A DNA stretch of 60,326 bases from Billgrantia campisalis (GCF_022341425.1 NZ_JABFUC010000020.1:1-60326); one strand, 5' to 3'. Counted from the first letter of the stretch, positions 27,498 through 36,179 are shown. The notes: a model not told the origin generated them from the sequence alone. Numbers and translations are program-made.

Positions 27498-28802
27498 TTA
27501 GCCGTCGATCTCGTCAAACCCGAAAAACAGCCGCGCGGCCAGGCTGTCATAGCGTGCGTGCAGCTGTTCCACATCGTCGGCCCCGAGCCACACATGGGCC
27601 AGCGCATAGCTGTAGCTGTCCTGTTCGGGCAGGCTCGACAGCCGCTGCCCCTCCGCAACCTGAAGCTCGATGGCGCTGCCCGGGAATTCTGCCTTCAGGG
27701 CGGCGATCTCTTCCACCGTCGGCACGCGGGTCACCCGCGCATCGCGGAAGAACACCCGGTAGAAGAACTTGGCCGCCAGGGGAAAGGCCCCCTGCCGCGA
27801 CGGCATGTCCGGGCGCCGGCCCAGGGCCAGGTCGACGGTGACCTGCTGGTGACTGACGCCGTCGACCTTCTCGAAGAGATCGCAGTGGGACTGGGAGATG
27901 CGCGTATTGATCTCCAGCAGCCAGATTCGCTCCCGCACCTCGTCCCAGAAGTACTCGACGTTGAAGGCGGCATTGTCGTAGCCGATGTGGGTCATAACGG
28001 TTTGCGTCAGCTCGCGCATCTTGGCCTGCACATAGTCGGGCAGCCCGGACGGATAGCGATAGTGGAAGAAGCTCAGCACCCCGGGATAACGCAGCGAATC
28101 GACGATGCCGTAGCTGACCACCTCGCCCTCAAAGACGTAGCCCTCCACGGTGCACTGCCAACCGCCGATGACCTCCTCGGCCAGGCAGAAACCGCCATCC
28201 ACCCCGGCCACGCCCGCGGGCAGGCGCGCCTGTTCCAGCACCGTGTTGAAGGGGTCGGCGATCAGGCCGATCTGGTCGCGCAGCTGCTCGATGGCCCGGT
28301 AGAAAGTCTCGGGGCTGTCGATGAGAAACCCCAGCCGCGAGCCCGACGACTTGATCGGCTTGACGAAGAAGGGGATGTAGAGCCCGGCCTCACCGATCCG
28401 CGTCAGCGCGTCATCGTCGAAGGGATCGAAGGCGGTGAAGGCCGGGATATGCTCGGGAACCACCTCCTGCTGCACCCGGCGGCTCCAGTACTTGTGCTCG
28501 CATTTGAGCAGGCTGGCCAGCGAGGTGGTGCGCGTGCCGAAGCGCTCGCAGAGGATCGGCAGCATGGTCGAGACGGGAAAGTCCATGTAGCCGACGATGG
28601 CGTCGATGGAACCCTCGAAGGCCTCGAGCCGGGCCGTGGCCTCGTCGAGCATGGCGGCGATATCGAACACCTCGGTGTCATAGACCCGCTCGGGGTCGAT
28701 CACCCCGTGGAAGCGCAGCCCCTCGGCGCCGCGCAGTCGGGCGAGCCGCTCCCGGTTGAAGTCATTGAGCCCCACCACGAAGACATTTGCGGGATTCGAC
28801 AT
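27498..28802 (-). CDS. ATP-grasp ligase of unknown substrate
   Basis: 434 residues. A Rossmann-like N-terminal domain is followed by an ATP-grasp fold with K148 in FFVKPIKSSGSR, a glycine-poor loop and the Mg-binding motif E297-I-N299-x-R301. The set resembles carboxylate-amine ligases of the biotin-carboxylase/carbamoyl-phosphate type, which activate a carboxylate as acyl phosphate. The ATG at 28802 has GGAGGGG. First gene of an apparent operon with a CocE/NonD hydrolase and probably the UMF1-type transporter. The product is not predictable from sequence. Confidence 0.85.
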   Translation of the reverse strand: MSNPANVFVVGLNDFNRERLARLRGAEGLRFHGVIDPERVYDTEVFDIAAMLDEATARLEAFEGSIDAIVGYMDFPVSTMLPILCERFGTRTTSLASLLKCEHKYWSRRVQQEVVPEHIPAFTAFDPFDDDALTRIGEAGLYIPFFVKPIKSSGSRLGFLIDSPETFYRAIEQLRDQIGLIADPFNTVLEQARLPAGVAGVDGGFCLAEEVIGGWQCTVEGYVFEGEVVSYGIVDSLRYPGVLSFFHYRYPSGLPDYVQAKMRELTQTVMTHIGYDNAAFNVEYFWDEVRERIWLLEINTRISQSHCDLFEKVDGVSHQQVTVDLALGRRPDMPSRQGAFPLAAKFFYRVFFRDARVTRVPTVEEIAALKAEFPGSAIELQVAEGQRLSSLPEQDSYSYALAHVWLGADDVEQLHARYDSLAARLFFGFDEIDG

Positions 28803-28939
28803 GTCACTTCCCCTCCCATGGGGCAACAGGGGGCTCAAGGCCCGACTCTAGCAGCATAGTCCAACCCTCGGCGATGCTATCTAGCGTTGGCTGGCAGGTA
28901 ATGACATCGCCGAAGGCATCGGCTAGCTTGGAAGCGCTT

Positions 28940-28966
28940 GGTGACCGCTTTGTAACGGGTGACCGC
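28940..28966 (+). promoter_or_regulatory. Direct repeat upstream of binding-protein gene
   Basis: GGTGACCGC occurs at 28940-28948 and again at 28958-28966, a period of 18 bases, about 40 bases before the ATG of the tandem binding protein. It could be a tandem regulator site. No strong -10/-35 pair is obvious in 28803-29002. Confidence 0.3.
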
Positions 28967-29002
28967 CCGACGACATGGATGACGTGGCCAGGAACACAGC
29001 GC

Positions 29003-30412
29003 ATGAAAAAATCACTTCTGCTTGCTGTCTGTTGCGTGTTGCCCGTTCCGACACAGGCGGATCTGCAGGCGCTGACCTTCATTACCGAGGAGTATCCCCC
29101 CTACAATTTCCAGCGCGACGAGCGTCTGGAAGGGATCTCCATCGAGATTCTCGAGCATATCTTCGAGCACACCGGCACCCCGCTGACCCGGGATGACGTG
29201 CACTACTACCCTTGGGCCCGCGGCTACGACACCGCCCAGAGCGAACCGAACACGGTGCTGTTCTCCACCACCCGCAGCGCCCAGCGCGAATCGCTGTTCC
29301 AGTGGGTCGGCCCCATTGCCACCGACCGGGTGTCGTTGATCGCCCGGCGCGACAGCGACATTCGCCTGGCGGATATGGAGGCGCTGCTCGAGAGCGACTA
29401 CCGCATCGCCGTGATTCACGAGGACATCGGCGCCCAGCGGCTGCTCGAAGCCGGCGTTCCCAGCGAGCGCCTGCGCCCGGCGATCAGCAACGTCAGCGCC
29501 CTGCGCATGCTCGACCGCGGCAGGGTTGACCTCTGGGCCTATGGGGAGGACGTGGCCTTCTGGCTGATAGAGGAGAACGGCCTGCCGAACACCGACTTCA
29601 TGCCGGTGCTGAACCTCAGCGAGTCGGACCTCTACTATGCGCTGCATCGCGATACCGACCCGGCGCTGGTCGAGCGCATGCAATCGGCGCTGGATGCCCT
29701 GCGCCGGCAGGGCAAGCTGCGCGAGATCCTGGATGGGGACACCACCGTCTTCAATACCGAGGAGTATCCCCCCTTCAACTTCCTGAATGCCGACGGCGAG
29801 GTCGATGGCCACTCGACGCAGCTGCTCCGGGCGACCCTCGAGGAGGCCGGACTGTCGGCCACCTTCCGTCTGCTGCCCTGGGCACGTGCCTACACCGAGG
29901 CCCGACTGCGCGACAACCACTGCGTCTACTCGACGACCCGAACCGAGGAACGCGAGCCCCATTTCACCTGGATCGGCCCCCTGGCGACCAGCCACTGGGC
30001 GGCCTTCACTCTCGCCGACAGCGACCTCCACCTCGACTCGCTGGACGAGCTCGAAGGGCTGCGGGTGGGCAGCTTCCGCGAGGACGCCGTGGGGCAGTTC
30101 GTGGAACAGCAAGGCCTCCCGGTGATGGTGGCCGCCGCCGAGCACGAAAATATCGCCCGGCTCGAGGCGCGGCTGATCGATGTCTGGGTAACCGGTGAAC
30201 AGACCGCCCGCCACCTCGCCGCCGATGCCGATATCGCGCTGCGCCGTCAGTTCCATTTTCGGGAGGTCGACCTCTATCTCGCCTGCCATCCATCGGTCTC
30301 CGCCAGCTTCGTTGCCCGCCTCCGGGCCGCCCTGGCCACGCGCCTCGACGGCGAGCCGCCCGACCTCCAGCATCCCAGCTACCCGCAGCCCTCGGCGGAG
30401 CCCGACGCATGA
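29003..30412 (+). CDS. Periplasmic protein with two tandem SBP_bac_3 domains
   Basis: 469 residues with a signal peptide (MKKSLLLAVCCVLPVPTQA). Two homologous extracellular solute-binding family 3 domains follow, about 22-245 and 250-455. Both begin with a TEEYPP(Y/F)NF segment and repeat the patterns PWARxY, STTR and WxGP. No permease or ATPase gene is adjacent. The gene overlaps a diguanylate cyclase gene by four bases (ATGA). This argues for a periplasmic ligand sensor rather than a transport component. Ligand unknown; polar amino acids are the family default. Confidence 0.87.
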   Translation: MKKSLLLAVCCVLPVPTQADLQALTFITEEYPPYNFQRDERLEGISIEILEHIFEHTGTPLTRDDVHYYPWARGYDTAQSEPNTVLFSTTRSAQRESLFQWVGPIATDRVSLIARRDSDIRLADMEALLESDYRIAVIHEDIGAQRLLEAGVPSERLRPAISNVSALRMLDRGRVDLWAYGEDVAFWLIEENGLPNTDFMPVLNLSESDLYYALHRDTDPALVERMQSALDALRRQGKLREILDGDTTVFNTEEYPPFNFLNADGEVDGHSTQLLRATLEEAGLSATFRLLPWARAYTEARLRDNHCVYSTTRTEEREPHFTWIGPLATSHWAAFTLADSDLHLDSLDELEGLRVGSFREDAVGQFVEQQGLPVMVAAAEHENIARLEARLIDVWVTGEQTARHLAADADIALRRQFHFREVDLYLACHPSVSASFVARLRAALATRLDGEPPDLQHPSYPQPSAEPDA

Positions 30413-31683
30413 GCCCCCCTCCCCCGCGCCCGACTATCGGGGGACGGCACAGCCTGACCGCCAAACAGGCGGCGCTGACGCTGGTCATCGCCCTGCTGTT
30501 GAGCGTAATCGCCGGGGGGATCGAGCTGGCCTCGGATGCGCGCACCATGCGCCAGGAAGTGCAGAGCCAGACTCGCCACATGCTGGACCTGGTGCAGGGG
30601 ACCGCCGCCGAAGCCGCCTTTCAGCTCAACCCCGAACTGGCCGCCCAGGTCGCCGATGGCCTGGTTGACGGCGAGCACGTGGCCCGGGTGGTGATCCGCG
30701 ACGACTTCGAGCGCATCATGGCGGCCCGGGGGCAGGCCGGGGAAGCCGCCGCCGGCCGGCTCACCCGCGCCCTGTTCGGCGACAGCCTGCACTACCACAG
30801 GCCGCTGACCTACCAGCTGGATCGCAGCGGCCCCGCCGACACCGTGGGCGAGATCGAACTGACCCTCTCCCTGGACAGCCTGGGCCAGGCCTTCATCGAC
30901 CGCAGCCTGCTGATCGTCTCACTGGGGGTGCTCAAGGCGCTGGCCATCGCCGCGCTGGTGGTCGCCGCCTTCCACCTGGTCATCACCCGGCCACTGCTGA
31001 GGGTGCATGCGGCGATTGCGGCGAGCGACCCACAGCGCCCGGGGCAGTGGCCCAAGCCGCAGCTGAAAGGACACGGCAACGACGAGCTGGGCCATCTGGT
31101 GGAGAGCCTCGACGGCCTGCTCAAGGCCTTCCAGCACGGTCTGGATCAGCGCGACCGCTTCCACCAGATCTCCACCAGGGATGGCCTCACCGGCATTGCC
31201 AACCGGCGGCGGTTCGACAGCTTCCTGGCCGACTCGTGGCAGCGGGCACAGCGCTCCCGAACACCGCTGTCGGTGATCTTAATCGACATCGACAATTTCA
31301 AGGACTTCAACGACCACTACGGGCACGTCAGCGGCGACGACACCCTGCGCGCCGTCGCCAGCGCCCTGACCGACACGGTCACCCGCGCCACCGACCTGGT
31401 CGCCCGCTACGGTGGCGAGGAGTTCGTCTGCGTGCTGCCCGAAACCGACCTGGAGGGCGCCCGGCGGGTCGCCGGCCGTATCCGCGAGGCCATCCTGGCC
31501 CTGGGGATCCCCCACGCCCGCTCGGCGGGGCGCGACCGGGTCACCGCCAGCCTGGGAGTGGCCAGCGCCATGCCCGGGGAGGACGGCATGACCTGCGAGC
31601 AGCTGCTGGAAAGCGCCGACCGGCAGCTCTATCACGCCAAGCGGCAGGGGCGGGACCGGATTGCCTCCTCACACCTCGAGTAG
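30409..31683 (+). CDS. Membrane diguanylate cyclase with periplasmic sensor domain
   Basis: 424 residues. TM1 is at 20-40, a periplasmic domain of about 125 residues follows, TM2 is at 167-192, then a HAMP-like linker and a GGDEF domain with an intact active site GGEEF (335-339). The inhibitory I-site RATD (326-329) lies exactly five residues before it, so product feedback is expected. Makes cyclic di-GMP. Its ATG overlaps the stop of the tandem binding-protein gene, implying coupled synthesis and possibly direct sensing of the binding protein by the periplasmic domain. Confidence 0.92.
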   Translation: MSPPPPRPTIGGRHSLTAKQAALTLVIALLLSVIAGGIELASDARTMRQEVQSQTRHMLDLVQGTAAEAAFQLNPELAAQVADGLVDGEHVARVVIRDDFERIMAARGQAGEAAAGRLTRALFGDSLHYHRPLTYQLDRSGPADTVGEIELTLSLDSLGQAFIDRSLLIVSLGVLKALAIAALVVAAFHLVITRPLLRVHAAIAASDPQRPGQWPKPQLKGHGNDELGHLVESLDGLLKAFQHGLDQRDRFHQISTRDGLTGIANRRRFDSFLADSWQRAQRSRTPLSVILIDIDNFKDFNDHYGHVSGDDTLRAVASALTDTVTRATDLVARYGGEEFVCVLPETDLEGARRVAGRIREAILALGIPHARSAGRDRVTASLGVASAMPGEDGMTCEQLLESADRQLYHAKRQGRDRIASSHLE

Positions 31684-31689
31684 CCCACC

Positions 31690-32931
31690 TCAGCCGCGCT
31701 CTCCCCTGCCATCCGGCGTCGCGCTCCGTCCGCCCGGCGGCTCCTCCGGCTGGGCCTCGCTGCCCCGCTGCAGCCGCTCGATCGCCTCGCCGCCCTGCCT
31801 CGCCAGGGTCCCGAGGCGGTTGATTTGGTCATCCAGCTGCGGCAGCGCCTCCTGCCGATAGCGGGATAGATCGTCGATGGCCGCCATGACATCGCCGAAG
31901 GCCTCCTCCAGCGACTGCATGTCGAGCAGCGCCGAGGAGGCGCGGGTCTGGATCTCCACCCCCTGGTGGCGCAGCGCCTTGGCGGTGCCGGCGATCATCT
32001 CCGAGGTGGTGGCGTTGAGGGACTCGACGCGGTCCAGCACCAGCCGCTGGTTGGCCAGCGCCAGGGCCACGGCGATGGCCACGGTGAGCGCGGAGACGGT
32101 GACATGGATGGCCCGGTCCACCCCGCGCATCAGCTCGCGGTTGTTGCGGATGATCACCTCCAGCGCCAGCACCCCCTGCTGGCTGACCGCCACCTGCTGC
32201 TGCAGATCGACGATGCGCTGACGCAGCGGAAACAGCAGCTCCTCCTCGATGAAGCGGCGCCGGGGGCTGTCATCATCGAGACGCGACACGGCCTGATGCA
32301 GCCGACGGTCGATCAGCCGGCCCAGGGCGATCTGACGGTTCAGCCCCGCGAGGATCTCGCGCAACGCCTCCTGGTCGTCGCCCAGGGTCAGGTTGTCGCG
32401 ATGCAGCATGTCGCGTCCGGCCTCCAGGTCGGCAATGATCGCATCCAGCGCCTGCTGGGCATTCTCGAACTTGCGGAAGTAGCGCTGCAGGCGGCTGCCG
32501 GCGCCGGGGATCTTCGCCAACACCCGGTCGAGTCGCCCCGTCGACAGCCGGTGCTGGCGCGGGTCCAGCGCCTGCATCTTGCCCCGCAGGTCGACCAGCG
32601 CCTGGGCCACCGGCCCCCCGTCGTCGCCGTGATGCGCCAGCTTGCGCAGCGGCGTCTGCAACATCGCGCTCTGATGGGCGGCCTGCTGCTGGAGCTCGAG
32701 CCCCATTTCGTCCACCGCCCGGCGCTGCTGCGCCAGGGTCGCGGCATCCTCGGCCCCGGCCAGGACCTCGTCGGCGAAGGCCTCGGCCATGGCCACCAGC
32801 TCGGGGTCGTGGTTCACGGCCTCGTCATGCTCCTCGGCCTCGGGGGCCGTCTCCACCAGCTGGCGGGCGATCTCCTCCACCGGCGGCAGCGACAGCCGGG
32901 AGCCCTTGTCGGACTGCTGATTCATATGCAC
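31690..32931 (-). CDS. Toxic anion resistance protein TelA family
   Basis: 413 residues, largely alpha-helical, cytoplasmic, with coiled-coil stretches and one moderately hydrophobic segment near residues 278-295. Matches the TelA/KlaA family linked to tellurite resistance and, in Gram-positives, to cell-envelope stress. The start at 32931 (MHMNQQ) or 32925 is equally possible. Downstream of an XpaC-like gene on the same strand; the pair recalls Bacillus xpaC-yaaN. Ends six bases from the convergent diguanylate cyclase gene. Confidence 0.88.
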   Translation of the reverse strand: MHMNQQSDKGSRLSLPPVEEIARQLVETAPEAEEHDEAVNHDPELVAMAEAFADEVLAGAEDAATLAQQRRAVDEMGLELQQQAAHQSAMLQTPLRKLAHHGDDGGPVAQALVDLRGKMQALDPRQHRLSTGRLDRVLAKIPGAGSRLQRYFRKFENAQQALDAIIADLEAGRDMLHRDNLTLGDDQEALREILAGLNRQIALGRLIDRRLHQAVSRLDDDSPRRRFIEEELLFPLRQRIVDLQQQVAVSQQGVLALEVIIRNNRELMRGVDRAIHVTVSALTVAIAVALALANQRLVLDRVESLNATTSEMIAGTAKALRHQGVEIQTRASSALLDMQSLEEAFGDVMAAIDDLSRYRQEALPQLDDQINRLGTLARQGGEAIERLQRGSEAQPEEPPGGRSATPDGRGERG

Positions 32932-32976
32932 CTATATCCCCCTGAGTCCTACCTCAAAGCTAGCAGTGTGCCGCAC

Positions 32977-33924
32977 CTAACGCTGTCCGCTGCGCCCGTA
33001 GCGCTCGGCGCGCCCAACGAAGCGACGCAGCTCCTCCAGCGCCTGGTCGGTGGCCACCGAGGCCTGCGGTCGGCCGGTCTCGATGCGCGCCATGGCCACC
33101 GCGGTATCGTCGAGCACGGTCAGGGCCGACTCGTTGCGCGCGGCGAGGTGGCGCAGGCGCCGCTCGGTGCCTTCGATCAGCTCCAGGCGTCGCTTGAGGG
33201 CGATGCGCTCCTCGACGGTCAGCCGCTCGCCCTCGCGCTCCAGGCGGCGGCGCACGAAATCGCCGTCCAGCCCCACCACACCGCGGGCCTGGGAGGCCAT
33301 GGAGGTGAGGTTGTCCACCGCCCCGAGACACACCTCGGTGACCAGGGTGCGCGAACGCTCGAAGGCCAGCTCACTGCGGTCGAAGCGCCCTTCCAGCACC
33401 GCCATGACATGGCAGTAGCGGCTGTAGAGGCGGTCGGCCTGGATCGCCAGGTCGGGACGGCGCACCTCGAGCAGTGCCTGCTTGGCGCGGCACAGGGCCA
33501 ACACCAGGTCGTCGGCCTCCACCGGCGGGTTGGCCGGGTCGAGCACCGCCACCCCGGCCTCGCGGGCCTCGCGCTCCTGCTCGGCCCGGCGGCGATTTGC
33601 CTCGGCCTCGAGCCGAGCCTCCAACCGCTTGCGATGGCGCCGCTCCCGCCAGCGATACCAGCGGCGCTCGACCGGCAGGGCCACGGCGATCGCCACCAGC
33701 CCCGCCAGCCATCCCGCCAGGCTCGGCCCGAAGCCGCCCCACAGCGAGGTCAGCCACAGCAGCATGCTGAGGAAGGGAATCACCAGACAGTAGCGGAAGA
33801 TCACCTGCAGGCGACCGGGACGCTCGGTAGGCACCGCCAGGCGTGGATTCGCCAGCCCCAGCAGGCACCAGGGCACACAGGTGAGAAAGAGTCCGTAGGC
33901 AAATCCCTGCAGGAATCCCAGCAT
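32977..33924 (-). CDS. XpaC-like membrane protein with helical cytoplasmic domain
   Basis: 315 residues. Two N-terminal hydrophobic hairpins (about 1-25 and 45-83) are followed by a highly charged Arg/Glu coiled coil (about 85-120) and a helical C-terminal domain. Architecture and position next to TelA resemble Bacillus XpaC, named for 5-bromo-4-chloroindolyl phosphate hydrolysis. I see no phosphatase motif, so a structural or regulatory role with TelA is as likely. The call rests on context and shape, not on clear sequence identity. Confidence 0.6.
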   Translation of the reverse strand: MLGFLQGFAYGLFLTCVPWCLLGLANPRLAVPTERPGRLQVIFRYCLVIPFLSMLLWLTSLWGGFGPSLAGWLAGLVAIAVALPVERRWYRWRERRHRKRLEARLEAEANRRRAEQEREAREAGVAVLDPANPPVEADDLVLALCRAKQALLEVRRPDLAIQADRLYSRYCHVMAVLEGRFDRSELAFERSRTLVTEVCLGAVDNLTSMASQARGVVGLDGDFVRRRLEREGERLTVEERIALKRRLELIEGTERRLRHLAARNESALTVLDDTAVAMARIETGRPQASVATDQALEELRRFVGRAERYGRSGQR

Positions 33925-33958
33925 AGGCCTCGCTATCCGTTACCGATCGACGCGCCAC

Positions 33959-34132
33959 TCACAGCAGCAGGGACAACGCCAGCGCCAGCGCCCCCACCAG
34001 CAGCGCGGTAATGACGGCAATATCCACTGCACGGTCGAGCCAGCGGTCGAAATCCACTTTGGTGCGACGGCGCGGCTGACGACGTCGCGTTGCGCCGCGG
34101 CGCAGGCCGCGTCTCGAGCCAATGAGCCGCAT
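33959..34132 (-). CDS. 57-residue basic micro membrane protein
   Basis: A very basic N-terminus (11 Arg in the first 23 residues) is followed by VDFDRWLDRAVDIAVI and a C-terminal hydrophobic helix, suggesting an N-in tail anchor. It ends 34 bases before the XpaC-like start and is probably the first gene of a micro-protein/XpaC-like/telA operon. The ribosome-binding site is weak, but codon pattern and the orderly charge-then-helix design support a real gene. Confidence 0.5.
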   Translation of the reverse strand: MRLIGSRRGLRRGATRRRQPRRRTKVDFDRWLDRAVDIAVITALLVGALALALSLLL

Positions 34133-34444
34133 GGTGGAAATCCGATGTTACCGTATTGCCTGAGCTTACGACGTGCAGCCCTCGCTGACTACCATTGCCC
34201 ACTGCGTCGAGGAACGGGCCCGCAACCGGCTGCCGTGATACCCCACCGGGGATTGCATCCTGGCACCGATGGCCCGATGCTATAGAAACACAGCAGGCTA
34301 AGCATTTTCCCGACCGGATCCCACCATGCCGCCACTCACCGACAGGCCTCTCTGCGCAGCGCTTCCCCCAGCGCCCCACCAAGCCGACCGCAGCGCCTCC
34401 CCTCACCCTACCGGCGGCGCGGGTATCACCTTGGCTGCGCGGAT
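34133..34444. other. Intergenic region between micro membrane protein and azlC
   Basis: No convincing gene. The one feature is a 40-codon plus-strand frame starting at ATG 34326 (MPPLTDRPLCAALPP) whose TGA overlaps the azlC ATG as ATGA (34445-34448). It could couple azlC translation, which has a poor ribosome-binding site of its own. No convincing sigma-70 promoter was found. Confidence 0.4.
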
Positions 34445-35161
34445 ATGACGCGCCCCACGCCCGGAGCCCAGCTGGATCTGGCCGGCACCCTCGTCGGCAT
34501 TCGCCGTATGGCGCCGCTGAGCCTGTTCGTGATCGTGTTCGGGCTGGCCTTCGGGGTCGCCGCCCTGTCAAGGGGCCTCTCCGGTCTGGAAGCGGTGTTG
34601 ATGAGCGCCCTGGTCTTCGCCGGTGCCTCGCAGTTCGCCGCCCTGGAGCTGTGGGGCCCCCAAATCCCGCTGCTGCCGCTGATCGCCATCACCTTCGCCA
34701 TCAACGCCCGCCACCTGCTGATGGGGGCGGCCATCCAGCCGTGGCTGGCCCACCTGCCAGCCCGGCAGCGCTACGCCAGCGTGGTGCTGATGAGCGACTC
34801 CAACTGGGCCATGGCCGCCGCCGACTACCGCAGCGGCGCGACCAATGTCGGCATGCTGGTGGGCGGCGGCATCGCCCTGTGGCTGGCCTGGGTGCTGGGC
34901 ACCCTGCTGGGGGTAGCGTTCGGCAGCGGGATCGAACAGCCCGAACGCTTCGGGCTCGACGTGATCATGGGCTGCTTCCTGCTGGCCATGCTGGTGGGAG
35001 GACAGCGTGATCTGGGCATGCTACTGCCCTGGGCGGCGGCGGCACTTGCCGCCCTGGCGGCCATGGCCTGGCTACCCCCCCACGCCCACGTAATCGTCGG
35101 TGCCCTGGCCGGCGGCCTGGCGGGCCTGCTGCTGCCGAGCCGCGGGGAGACGCCGTCGTGA
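34445..35161 (+). CDS. azlC: AzlC family branched-chain amino acid exporter, large subunit
   Basis: 238-residue membrane protein with about six to seven helices and the family signature FAGASQFAALELWG near residue 58-72. AzlC with AzlD forms an exporter for valine, leucine, isoleucine and analogues. A GTGA overlap joins it to azlD. It fits with the many ilv genes in the window, although it is not adjacent to them. Confidence 0.9.
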   Translation: MTRPTPGAQLDLAGTLVGIRRMAPLSLFVIVFGLAFGVAALSRGLSGLEAVLMSALVFAGASQFAALELWGPQIPLLPLIAITFAINARHLLMGAAIQPWLAHLPARQRYASVVLMSDSNWAMAAADYRSGATNVGMLVGGGIALWLAWVLGTLLGVAFGSGIEQPERFGLDVIMGCFLLAMLVGGQRDLGMLLPWAAAALAALAAMAWLPPHAHVIVGALAGGLAGLLLPSRGETPS

Positions 35162-35466
35162 GCCTGCCAACGACGCTTGCCGGCACCTTGGCTGCCCTGG
35201 TCATCATGGCCCTGGTCACCTACCTGACCCGCTCAGGCGGCGTCTTCATCATGTCGCGCCTGCCCATCGGCCCACGGGTGGAACGTTTCATCAACGCCAT
35301 GGCCGGCTCGGTACTGGTGGCGGTGATCACCCCCATGGCGGTTCAGGGCGACTGGGGGGCCCGCCTGGCGCTGGTCGCCACCCTCGTTGTGATGCTCGCC
35401 ACCCGCCGGCCGTTGCCGGCCATCCTTGCCGGCATCCTTACCGCAGCGCTGTGGCGGCTGTGGTAG
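35158..35466 (+). CDS. azlD: AzlD family branched-chain amino acid exporter, small subunit
   Basis: 102-residue membrane protein with three to four helices and the family segment TYLTRSGGVFI. Starts with GTG inside the azlC stop (GTGA), so translation is coupled and the two subunits are made in fixed ratio. Confidence 0.9.
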   Translation: MSLPTTLAGTLAALVIMALVTYLTRSGGVFIMSRLPIGPRVERFINAMAGSVLVAVITPMAVQGDWGARLALVATLVVMLATRRPLPAILAGILTAALWRLW

Positions 35467-35568
35467 CCTGCCGGCAACCGGAACATTTATCCCTTAGCGC
35501 CCTCCAAGGGCCAGCCATTCGATACGCCGGTGCATCGCTCAGGCGTACCCCTTCCGCTGGAGACGTCC

Positions 35569-35973
35569 ATGACCGACCCCCACGATCCCCGCCGCAACCC
35601 CGCCTGGCACGCCGCCCAGCAGTGGCGGGAGCGCGCCCGCCAGACACGCCCATCCGGGGGCCTCGGCGGGCTGAAGATGCTCCTGACCTGGCTGCTGTTC
35701 GGCATCATGCTGATCATCGGTACCGTGCTGGGGCTGTTCTTCCTGCTGCTAGGCTGGGCGATGCTGCCCATCGTTCGCTACCGCATGAAAAAGCGGCTCG
35801 AGCGACTACGCGCCGAGCAGGCCGAAGACGTGGGCGGGAGCGTCCACTATCGGGAGGCCCGCTATCGGGAGGCCCGCTATCGGGAGACATACTCAAGCCG
35901 GGGCGACGAACGCGACCAGCAGGTGCTGGAGGGCGACTACGAAGTGAAGGCCGACGACGAGGCAAAAAAATGA
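35569..35973 (+). CDS. Small membrane protein of unknown function with YREAR repeats
   Basis: 134 residues: a hydrophilic N-terminus, a long hydrophobic stretch at about 37-70 that could form two helices, then a basic and acidic tail. The tail holds a 15-base tandem repeat (35851-35880 plus a partial copy) encoding YREARYREARYRET. TGGAGA precedes the ATG at 35569. Resembles small Halomonas/Pseudomonas hypothetical proteins; no known function. Confidence 0.7.
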   Translation: MTDPHDPRRNPAWHAAQQWRERARQTRPSGGLGGLKMLLTWLLFGIMLIIGTVLGLFFLLLGWAMLPIVRYRMKKRLERLRAEQAEDVGGSVHYREARYREARYRETYSSRGDERDQQVLEGDYEVKADDEAKK

Positions 35974-36000
35974 CTCTTCGCAGACTGGCGTGAAAAGGCT

Positions 36001-36108
36001 TTGTGGGAGGGACGGTTCGACGCCTCGACTTCAGCTCGCGAAGTAGCGCGGAGCGCTACCAAATGGGCGCCTGCGGCGCCTTCGCCCGGCAGAGCCGGCC
36101 TCCTACAA
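36001..36108. repeat. REP-like palindromic element cluster
   Basis: The ends TTGTGGGAGG and CCTCCTACAA are inverted with one mismatch. Inside are perfect hairpins GTAGCGC-GGA-GCGCTAC (36043-36059), GGCGCC-TGC-GGCGCC (36066-36080) and CCGGC-AGA-GCCGG (36086-36098). The outer sequence matches the style of Pseudomonas REP elements (TGTAGGAG start). Intergenic, between the small membrane protein and ilvE terminator. Confidence 0.7.
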
Positions 36109-36148
36109 TGCACCTCCAGAACTGATTCACGCTAAGTTGCGATGAAGC

Positions 36149-36179
36149 AAAAAAATGACCCGTCGGATGCGACGGGTCA
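36149..36179 (-). terminator. Rho-independent terminator of ilvE
   Basis: On the minus strand a 10-bp perfect stem TGACCCGTCG/CGACGGGTCA with a four-base loop is followed by seven T residues. It lies about 125 bases past the ilvE stop. Confidence 0.88.

Noticed and set aside
36001..36108. CRISPR-like interpretation of the hairpin cluster
   Set aside because: The hairpins differ from one another and have no regular spacers or cas genes; REP-like DNA explains them better.
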